Shown: positions 27,446 to 36,454 of the stretch, one piece after another
Layout: the number at the start of each line of letters is the position of its first letter
How positions within the stretch are numbered: the first letter of the stretch is position 1
Assembly (NCBI GenBank): GCA_947178145.1
Contig: CAMWXE010000043.1
Location: 1-44,780, forward strand
DNA length: 44,780 nt
From: an uncultured Lachnospiraceae bacterium
GTDB taxonomy: Bacteria > Bacillota > Clostridia > Lachnospirales > Lachnospiraceae
Reading direction: 5' to 3'
Made by a program: the position numbers and the translations under genes
Notes under the pieces: generated by a model
Database searches by the model: none
Seen by the model: the letters and a program-made list of their open reading frames with translations, nothing else
What the model was told of the DNA's origin: nothing

Positions 27446-27474
27446 TTGAATATCTTCGTAAAAAAGAATATACT
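27446..27474 (+). promoter_or_regulatory. Sigma-A-type promoter for the gene at 27579
   Basis: TTGAAT, 17 bases, TATACT, between the divergent regulator and the gene at 27579. Confidence 0.55.
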
Positions 27475-27578
27475 GTTAAGCATGACACAGATAGATATTT
27501 TTAATGGTTAAAATACGTTTGGATTAGCGTACAGACAGACGGAATAGAAATGTCAAATATTATTTTTATGGAGGTTTT

Positions 27579-27953
27579 ATGGAGGATATCATTTATATCA
27601 CAGACGAGGAGCGAGAGAAATGTCGGCAGGTAGTCAATGCATTTGCAGAATTGTTTGAACAGACAGATGTGATTGTATTAGATGCTGGAAAATATGGTTT
27701 TGTAAAGCTGCAATATTACAGAGAACCACAGGGATTTGAAGTAATGTCAACTTTTACGGACAGCAGGAAATTGTTTGATGCGCTATGGCAGGACTGGTTT
27801 GAGGAGCAGGTTCTGTCGTCTGTGCTTGGGACATCACTGGAAGAACTGGAATACGAGGAGATTTTTTTACTGCTGCCTAAGGAAAAGCAGAATGATCTGA
27901 TAGATAAGAAAACTTATTTCAAGAGGAAAGTGTCGTTTCGCAGCATGTCCTAA
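27579..27953 (+). CDS. Hypothetical acidic protein
   Basis: A 124-residue soluble acidic protein (MEDIIYITDEEREKCRQVVN; LDAGKYGFVKLQYYREPQGF) without membrane helices or known motifs. It starts behind GGAGGTTTT and is followed by a hairpin at 27994. I do not recognise a family, though similar short acidic proteins are common in Lachnospiraceae. Confidence 0.65.
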   Translation: MEDIIYITDEEREKCRQVVNAFAELFEQTDVIVLDAGKYGFVKLQYYREPQGFEVMSTFTDSRKLFDALWQDWFEEQVLSSVLGTSLEELEYEEIFLLLPKEKQNDLIDKKTYFKRKVSFRSMS

Positions 27954-27993
27954 ACTGAGGACAAAACTTTTGCGTTTGGGCAAACAGGACTGT

Positions 27994-28016
27994 GAGAAGG
28001 CAGGAGCCGCCTTCTC
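27994..28016. terminator. Hairpin between convergent genes
   Basis: GAGAAGGC / GCCTTCTC with a 7-base loop, between the hypothetical gene and the chemotaxis receptor gene. T-rich sequence follows at a distance. It could end transcripts from both sides. Confidence 0.5.
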
Positions 28017-28036
28017 AATGTTCTGTTTGGTTCGTT

Positions 28037-29749
28037 TTACAGATTGGTAGGAAGCTGGAATTTGCCAATCAATGAATCCAGCGTGATCGCCTGTGCTGAC
28101 AGCTCTTCGCTTGTAGCAGAGGTTTCCTGCGCTGTTGCAGAGTTGGACTGGACAACCTCTGAAATCTGGCTAATGCCCATCTCGGCCTGCTTCATCGCCT
28201 CCGCTTGATCATTTGACATCTCACTGATCGATTTGGAGGATTGAGAAATCAGCTCTATGCCTTCCAATACACGGTCAATTGATGTATTGACAACATCCAC
28301 GGTCTTGCTTCCATCGGCGATTGCATTCAGGGATGTTTCAATCAGCGTTCTGGTCTCAGCGGCAGATTTTGCACTCTGCTCTGCGAGCTGGCGAATCTGA
28401 TCTGCAACAACTGCAAATCCTCTGCCCGCCTCACCGGCTCTTGCTGCTTCGATGGAGGCATTGAGTGACAGAAGGTTTGTCTGCGAGGCAATATCCTCAA
28501 TCTCAGAAATAATGTTTCCAACTTGCTGCGAAGCATCGTTAATTCGTGACATGGCTTCCATCATGGCCTTCATTTCTCTGTGGCTTCGCTCTGCTTCCTC
28601 AGCGTAGGCACGTGCCTGAGTGTATGAATCTTCTGCATTGTTTGCTGTGATCCTGATGTCATCGGAGATTGTTGTTATAGTTGCCTGCATCTCCTCGACA
28701 GCGCCAGCCTGGTCGGTTGCGCCTTCTGCAAGATTTTGAGCAGCTTCGGACAGATTGCTGGCACCCGCGGACACTTGATTGGATGCTTCGCTGACAGATA
28801 GCAGCGTGTCAACTAGTTGTTTTTTCAGCTGGACCATAGAAGTCAGAATTGTCTCAAAATCGCCTATATATTTGGATTTGTCTTCGCTTGATACCGTAAA
28901 GTTGGCGTTGGCCATATGCTGTAGAATATTTCCTACATCCTTGATGATAAACTGCAGAACAGACGCCATATAGGTTGTCACTTTAACCATCTCAGCAAGC
29001 TCATCCTTAGTATCAACTACCGGGAATGGGGAGGAAAGATCGCCCTGCGCGAAGGTGTCCAGACGATTTTTGATCTGGTCCAGAGGCGTTGCAATGCTGT
29101 CTGCGATACCCTTACCCAAAGAGATTGCATAAATAATAGAACAAGTGATAACAATAATAATAACAACGATAAGGGCGATAACGAGCAGGGAGAGCAGATT
29201 TGATACAGACTGTCCTTTCTCTACCTTAACCGCCATAATTTGTGTCAGATCATCATAGATATCGTTGTACATAGGTGCAAGTTCACCTAATGCTTTATCC
29301 TGTGCAAGCTTGCACTGCTCAATATCTGTCGTGGCACCCTGACTGATAATTTCTGCTTCAAAGTCCCAATAATCTTCAAGCTTGTCTTTTACATCCTGAT
29401 AGAGTTTTTGGTTTTCCTCTGTTACCATAGCCGACTCAAGCTTATCGAATTCTTGCATAAATTCATTTTTATATATGTCATGGTCTTCAAGCAGTTCATC
29501 AATGGCATCCTGTTCGTCATAGCCAATAATACCACGCATCGCGGAGCGCGAATCTGCAAATTGAGCCATGGCTCTTCCGATATCACCTTGTGCAAAACCA
29601 TAATCAACCACAGCGGCAGAATAAAGCTGCGACATTATGAACATTGTAATCAGTGTGATAGCGGAGACTGCAGTCAATATGCATGCGATGATAACAAAGG
29701 CCCTTACAAGCCGGTCTCTGATTTGCAGGTTGTTCAATTTCTTTAACAT
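28037..29749 (-). CDS. Methyl-accepting chemotaxis protein
   Basis: A 570-residue receptor. A first helix spans about 15-40 and the outer four-helix-bundle-type sensor about 41-185. The second helix is near 186-212 and very rich in Ile and Val. A HAMP region follows (about 213-270), and the signalling tip is [20 protein letters not shown] with [20 protein letters not shown]. It should bind CheW and CheA and control motility or another output; no che or flagellar gene is in the window. ATG 29749 follows AAGGAG. No CheR-binding pentapeptide is present at the C-terminus. Confidence 0.93.
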   Translation of the reverse strand: MLKKLNNLQIRDRLVRAFVIIACILTAVSAITLITMFIMSQLYSAAVVDYGFAQGDIGRAMAQFADSRSAMRGIIGYDEQDAIDELLEDHDIYKNEFMQEFDKLESAMVTEENQKLYQDVKDKLEDYWDFEAEIISQGATTDIEQCKLAQDKALGELAPMYNDIYDDLTQIMAVKVEKGQSVSNLLSLLVIALIVVIIIVITCSIIYAISLGKGIADSIATPLDQIKNRLDTFAQGDLSSPFPVVDTKDELAEMVKVTTYMASVLQFIIKDVGNILQHMANANFTVSSEDKSKYIGDFETILTSMVQLKKQLVDTLLSVSEASNQVSAGASNLSEAAQNLAEGATDQAGAVEEMQATITTISDDIRITANNAEDSYTQARAYAEEAERSHREMKAMMEAMSRINDASQQVGNIISEIEDIASQTNLLSLNASIEAARAGEAGRGFAVVADQIRQLAEQSAKSAAETRTLIETSLNAIADGSKTVDVVNTSIDRVLEGIELISQSSKSISEMSNDQAEAMKQAEMGISQISEVVQSNSATAQETSATSEELSAQAITLDSLIGKFQLPTNL

Positions 29750-30275
29750 AGTACTTTGTTCTCCTTACTTTTCGTATTTCTTTGAATTGCCGTAAATAAC
29801 TTTGGATAGTTAGCAAAGCCAGATGTATCAGTTATTTTTGATTGTTCCCCGGAGTGTGTCTGACAGGAAGCATTGTTCAGACGCGCTCAAATATATCCGT
29901 TATTTTTCTGTGCAGTTAAACTATATCAACTGTTCAGCACTTTCACAGAAGCAGGCGAGGAATCAACCAAGGCTTCTTTTGATTTACAGAACTTGGCTAT
30001 GTGATGGAAAATTTTGCAGTCAGGTACGGATTCTCTCTTGCTGCACAACAGCTGCAGGATATGGTACTTAATAGCCATAATTGTATAATATTTCGTGCTC
30101 AGGACAAATAAATAATATATATGAATTGATTATACATTGTTTTATTCATTTTGTCTAATGATTTTGTCGAATTTATTGTTTAAATTGTATTTTTGTACAA
30201 ATATATGCCGTTTTAGCAACATCCGAATGCGTCCTCAACACAACTGGACTGGGTAAAAGGGAGCTGGAGGACTGC

Positions 30276-30304
30276 TTGACGATTTGGCAGGGATGTGATA
30301 TAGT
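30276..30304 (+). promoter_or_regulatory. Promoter of the ZIP transporter gene
   Basis: TTGACG, exactly 17 bases, TATAGT, about 100 bases before the start codon. Confidence 0.6.
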
Positions 30305-30313
30305 GTCCATGCA

Positions 30314-30331
30314 AGTTAGATTAAACTAACT
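30314..30331. promoter_or_regulatory. Candidate DtxR/MntR-type operator
   Basis: AGTTAGATTAAACTAACT, an inverted repeat AGTTAG/CTAACT with a 6-base centre. It lies ten bases after the -10 box, where a metal-bound repressor would block transcription. TTAG...CTAA half-sites are typical of DtxR-family boxes; assignment by resemblance only. Confidence 0.5.
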
Positions 30332-30402
30332 GATGGCGTGTTTTGACACCACAGAACAAGTAGAAGCATATATTAGTAAGGAAGAAAAGGGGGAAATATA
30401 GC

Positions 30403-31197
30403 ATGGGTATCAATATGGATATCAGCGCAGCGGCAGGTGTGATGATACCGTTCATCGGCACCTCGCTTGGCTCGGCTATGGTATTTTTCATGAGAAACCA
30501 GATCAATAGAAAGCTTGAGAAATTGTTGATGGGATTTGCGGCAGGCGTGATGGTGGCGGCGTCCGTATGGTCGCTCCTAATCCCTTCGATAGAGATGGCG
30601 GCAGAGCAGGAGATCGTAGCATGGATACCGGCGGCGGTGGGTTTTATCCTGGGTATGGCATTTTTGCTGCTCCTGGACAGCGTGATTCCACATTTGCATC
30701 TTGACACGGAAAAGCCGGAGGGAATCAGGACAAAGGCAAAAAAGACGACGATGATGGTGTTTGCGGTGACGCTTCACAATATACCGGAAGGAATGGCGGT
30801 TGGTGTCACTTTCGCGGGTGCATTGCTCGGAAATGCGCAGATTACCATGGCGGGGGCGTTTACGCTGGCGCTCGGCATCGCGATCCAGAATTTCCCGGAG
30901 GGCGCGATTATCTCGATGCCGTTAAGGAGTCAGGGAACTTCCAAAAAAAGGGCGTTTGTGTACGGCGTGCTCTCGGGGCTTGTCGAGCCGGCAGGAGCGG
31001 TGCTGACGATTGTCCTTGCAGGGCTGATTGTGCCGATGCTCCCGTATTTCCTGGCTTTTGCGGCGGGGGCGATGATCTATGTCGTCGTCGAGGAGCTGAT
31101 TCCGGAATCGCAGTCCGGAGAACACACGAACATCGGAACAATCGGCGTCGCGATCGGGTTTGTCGTGATGATGGTGCTGGATGTGGCGCTGGGGTAG
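30403..31197 (+). CDS. ZIP-family divalent metal transporter
   Basis: A 264-residue membrane protein with eight helices. The metal-binding motifs are HNIPEGMAVGV in helix IV and QNFPEGAIISM in helix V. It would import zinc, iron or manganese. The gene ends one base before the end of the convergent carboxypeptidase gene. The upstream DtxR-like box fits metal-controlled uptake. The site AAGGGGGAAATATAGC precedes ATG. Confidence 0.93.
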   Translation: MGINMDISAAAGVMIPFIGTSLGSAMVFFMRNQINRKLEKLLMGFAAGVMVAASVWSLLIPSIEMAAEQEIVAWIPAAVGFILGMAFLLLLDSVIPHLHLDTEKPEGIRTKAKKTTMMVFAVTLHNIPEGMAVGVTFAGALLGNAQITMAGAFTLALGIAIQNFPEGAIISMPLRSQGTSKKRAFVYGVLSGLVEPAGAVLTIVLAGLIVPMLPYFLAFAAGAMIYVVVEELIPESQSGEHTNIGTIGVAIGFVVMMVLDVALG

Positions 31198-31198
31198 T

Positions 31199-32653
31199 CT
31201 ATCCGTGTTTTCTGGCGGTCTGGAGGATCCAGTCCACTGCGGCCTCAGCGTGAGTGGGCAGACTCCCTGAAACCGTCCCGGCTTCCGGGGGTACCGCCTC
31301 CTCCAAACCGGCATGAAAGACCTGCAGGGCGTATCTGGCAAGCAGTGCGGATACACGCCCTCTCTCGATGGAATCCTCGGTGCCAAGAACCACCACAACC
31401 AGATCATGCTTCATGTTCTGGTCGTTTGCGGACAGGGATGTGACCAGACAGGCGCCGGATTTGTTGGTCGTGCCGGTTTTCAAACCAGTTGCTTCGGGCA
31501 GATTGTGCAGAAGCGGGTTTGTATTGCGCACTTCAAGGTTGAGCGACGGTAAGGTTGCGGTTTTCATGGAAGTGATATCCGTAATCTGCGGATAAACTTT
31601 CAAAAGATAGGACACCAGCCGGAACATGTCTGCTGCACTCATGCGGTTCTGGCGTTTTGCAGGAATGGCGTCCTCTGTGTAAGCAGGCAGACCGTTGCTG
31701 TTGTAAAAAAACGCCTGGGAAAGCCCCAGCTCCAGTGCTTTCTGATTCATCATCAGGACAAAAGCTTCCTCCGAACCGGCAATTGTCTCAGCCAGACACA
31801 GTGCGCACTCGTTGCTTGAGGGCAGAAGAGCGCCAAGCAGGAGCTCATACACAGTGATCTGCTGCCCGGCTGTCAGGGGAATCACCCCGTCATCCGAGGC
31901 GGACAGTGCCTGAACTGCGGCAGAGACTGTGACCGATTGGTCGAGGGAAATCTGCCCGGACGAAATGGCCTCCATGGTAAGGAGACATGTCATGAGCTTG
32001 GAGGTGCTGGCAATGGGATACGCAGTATCAGACTGGTACTGGTAATAGATTTCCCCGGTGGTGGCATCTCCTGCCAGCACACCGTTGACGCCATAAAAAT
32101 AGCCTGATTCTTCCAACACAGCAGGCGAGATCGAGAAAGGAGTCTGTGTGTCAATCAGAATAAGACCAGCGCCGGGAGCGGTGATATTGACATCAAGAAT
32201 CATTGCCAGATCGGCGGCCATCATGAAACAGTCATAACCGCCGGAGGGCAGCGGCATAATCATTGTGTAGTAGTATACCTTTTGTCCGCTCAATGTAAAT
32301 TCGTTTCTCCGCAGGGTGATATCAGGATTTTCGCTGCTTTCCCAGGGTGCATTCTCCACTCCTACAGGCGTGTAGGCGCTGCCTGGGTTCAGGGAGATGG
32401 TATTTTTGGTAATTTCCAGGGAAAAGGACTTGCCGGTATCCTTGAGAATCATGGCGATATCCCGCAGGGAAAAGTAGGTGTTGTGATCGTAACTGTAGTC
32501 CATGGTTTTTACAATGCCGGCAGCGTTTGTATCCGTCTGCACATGGCAGATTTTAGGAATCTCATATGCCGCGTCTGCATGGACAGGCAGCATGGAACAC
32601 ACCAGAATCACGGACAGTATCAGGGAATTTATTTTATGTAGGATTGTTTTCAT
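31199..32653 (-). CDS. D-alanyl-D-alanine carboxypeptidase-like protein (S11) with extra N-terminal domain
   Basis: A 484-residue secreted protein. A signal peptide (about 1-29, ending in VHADA) is followed by an additional domain of about 150 residues with two copper-amine-oxidase-like repeats (FSLRDIAMILKDTG; MMAADLAMILDVNI). These are common in wall-associated proteins of clostridia. The S11 transpeptidase domain shows SxxK Ser216-Lys219 (ASTSK), SxN at 279-281 and KTG at 392-394. It should trim peptidoglycan pentapeptides. No C-terminal anchor helix is evident. AAGGAG precedes ATG, inside the end of the operon partner at 32667. Confidence 0.9.
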   Translation of the reverse strand: MKTILHKINSLILSVILVCSMLPVHADAAYEIPKICHVQTDTNAAGIVKTMDYSYDHNTYFSLRDIAMILKDTGKSFSLEITKNTISLNPGSAYTPVGVENAPWESSENPDITLRRNEFTLSGQKVYYYTMIMPLPSGGYDCFMMAADLAMILDVNITAPGAGLILIDTQTPFSISPAVLEESGYFYGVNGVLAGDATTGEIYYQYQSDTAYPIASTSKLMTCLLTMEAISSGQISLDQSVTVSAAVQALSASDDGVIPLTAGQQITVYELLLGALLPSSNECALCLAETIAGSEEAFVLMMNQKALELGLSQAFFYNSNGLPAYTEDAIPAKRQNRMSAADMFRLVSYLLKVYPQITDITSMKTATLPSLNLEVRNTNPLLHNLPEATGLKTGTTNKSGACLVTSLSANDQNMKHDLVVVVLGTEDSIERGRVSALLARYALQVFHAGLEEAVPPEAGTVSGSLPTHAEAAVDWILQTARKHG

Positions 32654-32666
32654 GGGCTCTCCTTTC

Positions 32667-33404
32667 TCATTGTTCTGCTTGCGGTTGCTGCAGTGTGTAT
32701 ATCACAGGGTAATGATCGGCAAAATAACCGTAGTGAGCGGAATCGGCCGCACCGGTCAAAATCAGGGTGGAGTCCTTGCGGATATAGTTTTCTTTCTTTG
32801 TCCGGACCAGCTGGCCGCTGTCAAACTGCCTTGTTAATATGCCTTCCGATGTCTCATAGGTTCCGCTGCCGTCGTACTGTGACTGCAGATCTTCCAGTGG
32901 AGGCAGCAGGCTGGGAACACAGGACATCAGATAGGCCGTCGTGGACATTCCAAACGTTTCCGTTACAAGCGCCTCGACGGATTCCTCGTCTGTGCCGCCC
33001 GCATAGCCTGCCATGCGGAGCCGTTTGGCCAGAAGTTCCCGAAACGCTGAGGCAAATGCCTCATAGGCAGCCTGCCTGCAGGCGGCGTAGCTCTCTGGCT
33101 GAACATAGCTGGCGAAAGTTCCCCCGGAGCGGTCAGTCTGTTCCATCGTCAGATGAAGCGTGACAGTCAGCCCCTGCATGTGGGCTTCCATATCCTGCAT
33201 GGAGACAGAGACAGCCTCTATGTCCTGCAGCCAGCCGAGCGCTGTGACAGCGGCCTGCTCCGTCATATCCAGACTGGCAGTCCACGTCCCGGATAGATTT
33301 TTGTCATTTGATGCATAAAAGTGCTGATACACAAAAAATGCAGCAAACATGATTAAGACGGAAAACAGTATGACAAATAAAGTATTTTTGATGATTTTTC
33401 TCAC
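32667..33404 (-). CDS. Membrane-anchored hypothetical protein
   Basis: A 245-residue protein with one N-terminal helix (about 5-28, VILFSVLIMFAAFFVYQHFY) and an outer domain with a lipocalin-like or scaffold-like opening NLSGTWTASLDMTEQAA. No catalytic motif. It precedes the carboxypeptidase gene by 13 bases in the same operon and may assist or control it at the cell surface. Family not recognised. Confidence 0.75.
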   Translation of the reverse strand: MRKIIKNTLFVILFSVLIMFAAFFVYQHFYASNDKNLSGTWTASLDMTEQAAVTALGWLQDIEAVSVSMQDMEAHMQGLTVTLHLTMEQTDRSGGTFASYVQPESYAACRQAAYEAFASAFRELLAKRLRMAGYAGGTDEESVEALVTETFGMSTTAYLMSCVPSLLPPLEDLQSQYDGSGTYETSEGILTRQFDSGQLVRTKKENYIRKDSTLILTGAADSAHYGYFADHYPVIYTLQQPQAEQ

Positions 33405-33551
33405 AGAGATACCTCCTGCCCGCGGCAGCGGATTTTCCTTACTTCTATATTTAAGGTAGCGTATTTTGGGCGAGTTGTCAACGCCGCAATTGCAGGGAAA
33501 TACTCCAGACGTTACAATTCACACCAACGCCGGTTTTTATCAGCTTATAAG

Positions 33552-34862
33552 TTATTGAGGTATGAACTGTTTTAATGTTATGATGGTATGAAATGTACCA
33601 GAGTCATTATCATAATACATTTGTAAATTACCCTGATATTGTTTCACGACTTTGTGAATGCTTTTTATGCCAAAACCATGCCGGCTTTTGTCCGGTTTTC
33701 GGGAAATAGGAAGCCCGCTTTGATCGTACAGAGGGATACTCCGGCAGGAATTTATAACAATGATAACGATAAAAGGAGAGTTTTTCTTTTTTTGTACTGT
33801 GAGTTCAATAAACGACTCAGGAATAGTTTCAGCTGATTCCAGCGCATTATCCAGTAAATTACAAAATAATGATGTCAGATCATGCTGATAAATGTGCTGG
33901 ACAGTACTGCTTCTGACATCGGCGTGAAAAGCGATATGCTTGTCATTACACTGCCGCTGATAGCGGCAGAGAATCGCATTCAGCATTTCGTTATCACAGA
34001 TTCGTGCAGTCTCTTTTAAATCAGAAGATTCCATAAGATGTTGAATATATGCATCTATTTTGTCTGAAGCGTTCTTTGCGTTAAGCAGCTTAATAGACTG
34101 AAGATGTTTTTTGATATCATGGATCAGAATACTTTGATTTTCGTTTTGCGAAAGGAGCATCTCGTAATATTCAACGGAATCAGATTCTTTCTGGAGCAGC
34201 AGCTGCATATCAGTGAAATCCTTGCTTTTTTTCAAATTATACTGGTTGATTCCAAATACCAGAAGATTAATCAGGAGCAGAAAAACCGCGCAGGCTGTTA
34301 CCATATAATTAATAGGCGGAACAAAGGATGAAGTTTCGCCGATGGCAAGGAAGGTAAACATAATGAAAATAGATGAAATTGTGATTAACATCAAAAAGAG
34401 TTCGGAATGGTCGTACTGCGTCTGATCGATGTTTTTTCCTTTGAACAGATGAGCCAGAAAATAAACAGTGGCAAAGAAAAAAAGCTTGCTGAAAACAGTG
34501 TAAAAAACCAGCCCGGCGCCTGCATCTGAGAGAAAATGTGGAGGATACCTTAACATAAGCCCGAAAACAGCAAGTTCTGATAAGCCCATAATCGTGGTAA
34601 GCATAGCGGAATGGAAAATTGCCAGCAGCATTTTAAGCTGATACTGTGTATAAAGAAAAGCAGCATTTACTATAAAAAAGCAAATAATATTAAGCCCTGT
34701 GTGCTCAATGAAAGATAAAAGAAACAGGATAGTATATAGGGCGGCCAGTAGTACCAGTCTAATTTGGACAGAACGATTTGGGGCAAAAAGGCTGGATGTG
34801 TATTGCCATAAAATAACAGCTTCTACGATAAAACTAAAAATAAGCATAACGGTGTGTTCCAT
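33552..34862 (-). CDS. agrC: AgrC-like sensor histidine kinase (GHKL type)
   Basis: A 436-residue kinase with six or seven N-terminal membrane helices (about 1-205), then a linker, the phosphoacceptor His248 in ILIHDIKKHLQSI, an N-box LFCNLLDNALESAE and a G-box RHGFGIKSIHKVV. This layout is that of AgrC/ComD receptors for cyclic peptide signals. It lies five bases after the LytTR regulator gene on the same strand and opposite agrD-agrB, so it should sense the processed AgrD peptide. The gene symbol is by architecture and context; ligand specificity is untested. Confidence 0.87.
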   Translation of the reverse strand: MEHTVMLIFSFIVEAVILWQYTSSLFAPNRSVQIRLVLLAALYTILFLLSFIEHTGLNIICFFIVNAAFLYTQYQLKMLLAIFHSAMLTTIMGLSELAVFGLMLRYPPHFLSDAGAGLVFYTVFSKLFFFATVYFLAHLFKGKNIDQTQYDHSELFLMLITISSIFIMFTFLAIGETSSFVPPINYMVTACAVFLLLINLLVFGINQYNLKKSKDFTDMQLLLQKESDSVEYYEMLLSQNENQSILIHDIKKHLQSIKLLNAKNASDKIDAYIQHLMESSDLKETARICDNEMLNAILCRYQRQCNDKHIAFHADVRSSTVQHIYQHDLTSLFCNLLDNALESAETIPESFIELTVQKKKNSPFIVIIVINSCRSIPLYDQSGLPISRKPDKSRHGFGIKSIHKVVKQYQGNLQMYYDNDSGTFHTIITLKQFIPQ

Positions 34863-34867
34863 CTATC

Positions 34868-35575
34868 TTACCTCGTACTTTCAAGAAATATAAGAAAAGC
34901 ATCTTTGAAGGAACTGTATTTCCGGCGTGTCAGATAAGCCGTAATCTGCTGGTTGGTTAGATGTATCGTGGAATGATTGAAGTCCGTTACGTGTTCGAAA
35001 TTAATAATAAAACTGCGATGCGTCTGGAAAAAGCAGTTTTTAGGAAGCAGTTCCAGCCAGTAATTCATGTTGTGTACAGAGTTGTAATCCTGTTGGGTAG
35101 TGTGTACGATAACCTTTCGCCCCTGCGCTTCTATGGCGATAATCTGGGAGGTGGGAAACGCGTACACACCCTGTTTGGTTTCAACTGGAATTTTAGTGGT
35201 CATAGTGTTGTAATAAGACAGGGCATCTTTCATATTGCGGAAAAAACGCTGCCTGTCCAAAGGCTTGGAAAGGTAACGAAATACATGGAAACGCATCGCT
35301 TCATCCAGATATTCGGAGTAAGAGGTAACAACAAAAATAATCACGCTTTTATTCATTTTTTTAAGTTCATTTCCCACGTAAATGCCATTCATACCAGGCA
35401 TTTCGATATCCAGAAAAACAATGTCTTTTTCCCCTTTATCAGCTAATAGGGATTCACCGCTTGTATAGGAAAGCAGCTCCGGGCATTTGATATGATTGGA
35501 TTCAAAGTAGGATTTCGTATATTTTTGTAATTGCTCGATCATTAGAACATCATCATCACATATTAAAATACGCAT
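34868..35575 (-). CDS. agrA: AgrA-like LytTR response regulator
   Basis: A 235-residue regulator. The receiver has the acidic triad at 7-9 (CDDDV), phosphoacceptor Asp56 in IVFLDIEMPGMNG, and Lys in RYLSKPLDR. The LytTR DNA-binding domain (about 130-230) includes KQGVYAFPTSQIIAIEAQG and FFQTHRSFIINFEHV. It is co-transcribed with the kinase five bases downstream. Family members bind pairs of 9-bp direct repeats; I found no convincing pair upstream of agrD. Confidence 0.9.
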   Translation of the reverse strand: MRILICDDDVLMIEQLQKYTKSYFESNHIKCPELLSYTSGESLLADKGEKDIVFLDIEMPGMNGIYVGNELKKMNKSVIIFVVTSYSEYLDEAMRFHVFRYLSKPLDRQRFFRNMKDALSYYNTMTTKIPVETKQGVYAFPTSQIIAIEAQGRKVIVHTTQQDYNSVHNMNYWLELLPKNCFFQTHRSFIINFEHVTDFNHSTIHLTNQQITAYLTRRKYSSFKDAFLIFLESTR

Positions 35576-35665
35576 TTTATCACCGGGCTTTCTAAAGAAT
35601 GTATTTTTGCGTATATCATACCATATCGATGACCAAGATGCAAAAAATGCGCATGAAAAGACATT

Positions 35666-35998
35666 TTATTTGCAACTTTGGTCTGTTATGTGATTTTTTT
35701 CATTCCTTTTTACAAGTATTTCAATAAAGTCTCTGGCAAGTTCTATATCAGATTGACTGCATAATCGTAGTTTGTCGATAATATCCATTGGAATATTATA
35801 GGCGTGCATACTGCCAAGCAGAAGGTAGTCTGGTGTGACATTGATAAGGTTACAAATTCGGATAAATGTATCAAGACTTGGTTTTTGCCGTCCATTTTCT
35901 ATCGAAGACATATGGTTATTGGATATATCTAACATTTCAGCAAGTTCCGCTTGTTTTATTCGCAGTTCTTTTCGTCGTATTTTAATACGATTTCCCAT
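35666..35998 (-). CDS. XRE-family transcriptional regulator
   Basis: A 110-residue protein with an N-terminal Cro/C1 helix-turn-helix (RIKQAELAEMLDISNNHMSS at 13-32, IENGRQKPSLDTFIRICNLI) and a short helical tail (60-110). It lies between agrA and agrD and is transcribed away from agrD. It is well placed to repress the agrD side through the inverted repeat at 36079. The ribosome-binding site is weak. Confidence 0.87.
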   Translation of the reverse strand: MGNRIKIRRKELRIKQAELAEMLDISNNHMSSIENGRQKPSLDTFIRICNLINVTPDYLLLGSMHAYNIPMDIIDKLRLCSQSDIELARDFIEILVKRNEKNHITDQSCK

Positions 35999-36078
35999 AT
36001 CATTATATTGGTTTTCTATCTAGTTCACCTTCTTTCAGCAGAATCTGATTAAAATTTTACCAATGTAGCAAATTAAAA

Positions 36079-36107
36079 AGAAGAATGTTATATAGAATTA
36101 TTCTTCT
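36079..36107. promoter_or_regulatory. Inverted repeat in the divergent agrD/XRE promoter region
   Basis: AGAAGAAT and ATTCTTCT, perfect 8-bp arms with a 13-base centre. A promoter-like TTGATA with ATATTT at 17-base spacing begins a few bases later. A likely operator for the XRE protein; inference. Confidence 0.5.
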
Positions 36108-36183
36108 ATACATTTGATAAAGTTAATAATACGTATATATTTTTCTGTATTGCATGTTATTTTGAGGATAAAAGGAGAAAATT

Positions 36184-36237
36184 ATGCCAATATTATATAG
36201 AATTGTTCCGTTCGTTCCAAAGGAGTCGAATATTTGA
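36184..36237 (+). CDS. Possible 17-residue leader peptide before agrD
   Basis: ATG behind an excellent site (AAAAGGAGAAAATT) encodes MPILYRIVPFVPKESNI and stops 67 bases before agrD. Hydrophobic with two prolines. It might be a translated leader or a secreted peptide; no relative is known to me. The strong ribosome-binding site is the main evidence. Confidence 0.35.
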   Translation: MPILYRIVPFVPKESNI

Positions 36238-36304
36238 TTAAAGTGGTATATGATTAGCTATGTGAAAATCAATGACTATTTTTATGGAAAGGAGAGAAGG
36301 CATT

Positions 36305-36454
36305 ATGAAGAGGCAGGCAGTTAAATCGGTTGCCAAAGGGATCAAGTCAGCATTGGATGTTGTATTACGGACAGAAGCAAATACAGCATCTTGTGCTATT
36401 ATGTATCAGCCTAAGGCACCACAAAAATTAATGAAGTATAGGAGAAATAAGTAA
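36305..36454 (+). CDS. agrD: AgrD-like cyclic autoinducer peptide precursor
   Basis: A 49-residue peptide with the three parts of AgrD. The amphipathic N-terminal helix is KSVAKGIKSALDVVL. The core contains Cys30 in TASCAIMY, and a charged C-terminal recognition tail follows, beginning QPKAPQKL. The ring would be a thiolactone between Cys30 and Tyr34 (C-A-I-M-Y), the usual five-residue size, with some N-terminal tail of unknown length. AAAGGAGAGAAGG precedes ATG 36305. Its stop overlaps the agrB start by one base. The order D then B is the reverse of the staphylococcal operon. Confidence 0.85.
   Translation: MKRQAVKSVAKGIKSALDVVLRTEANTASCAIMYQPKAPQKLMKYRRNK

Larger units (their letters stand above)
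29750..30402. other. Long intergenic stretch
   Basis: The first part (29790-29860) has worn sequence like the palindromic family's arm (AGATGTATCAGTTATTTTTG). An open frame without a start site (29989-30111, ELGYVMENFAVRYGFSLAAQ) looks protein-like and may be a gene remnant. It is followed by an AT-rich region to about 30220. The promoter and operator of the ZIP gene occupy the last 130 bases. Confidence 0.4.

Noticed and set aside
36119..36127. AAAGTTAAT as an AgrA binding repeat
   Set aside because: It fits the published 9-bp half-site pattern, but no second copy lies at the required 12-13-base spacer, and single matches are common in AT-rich sequence.
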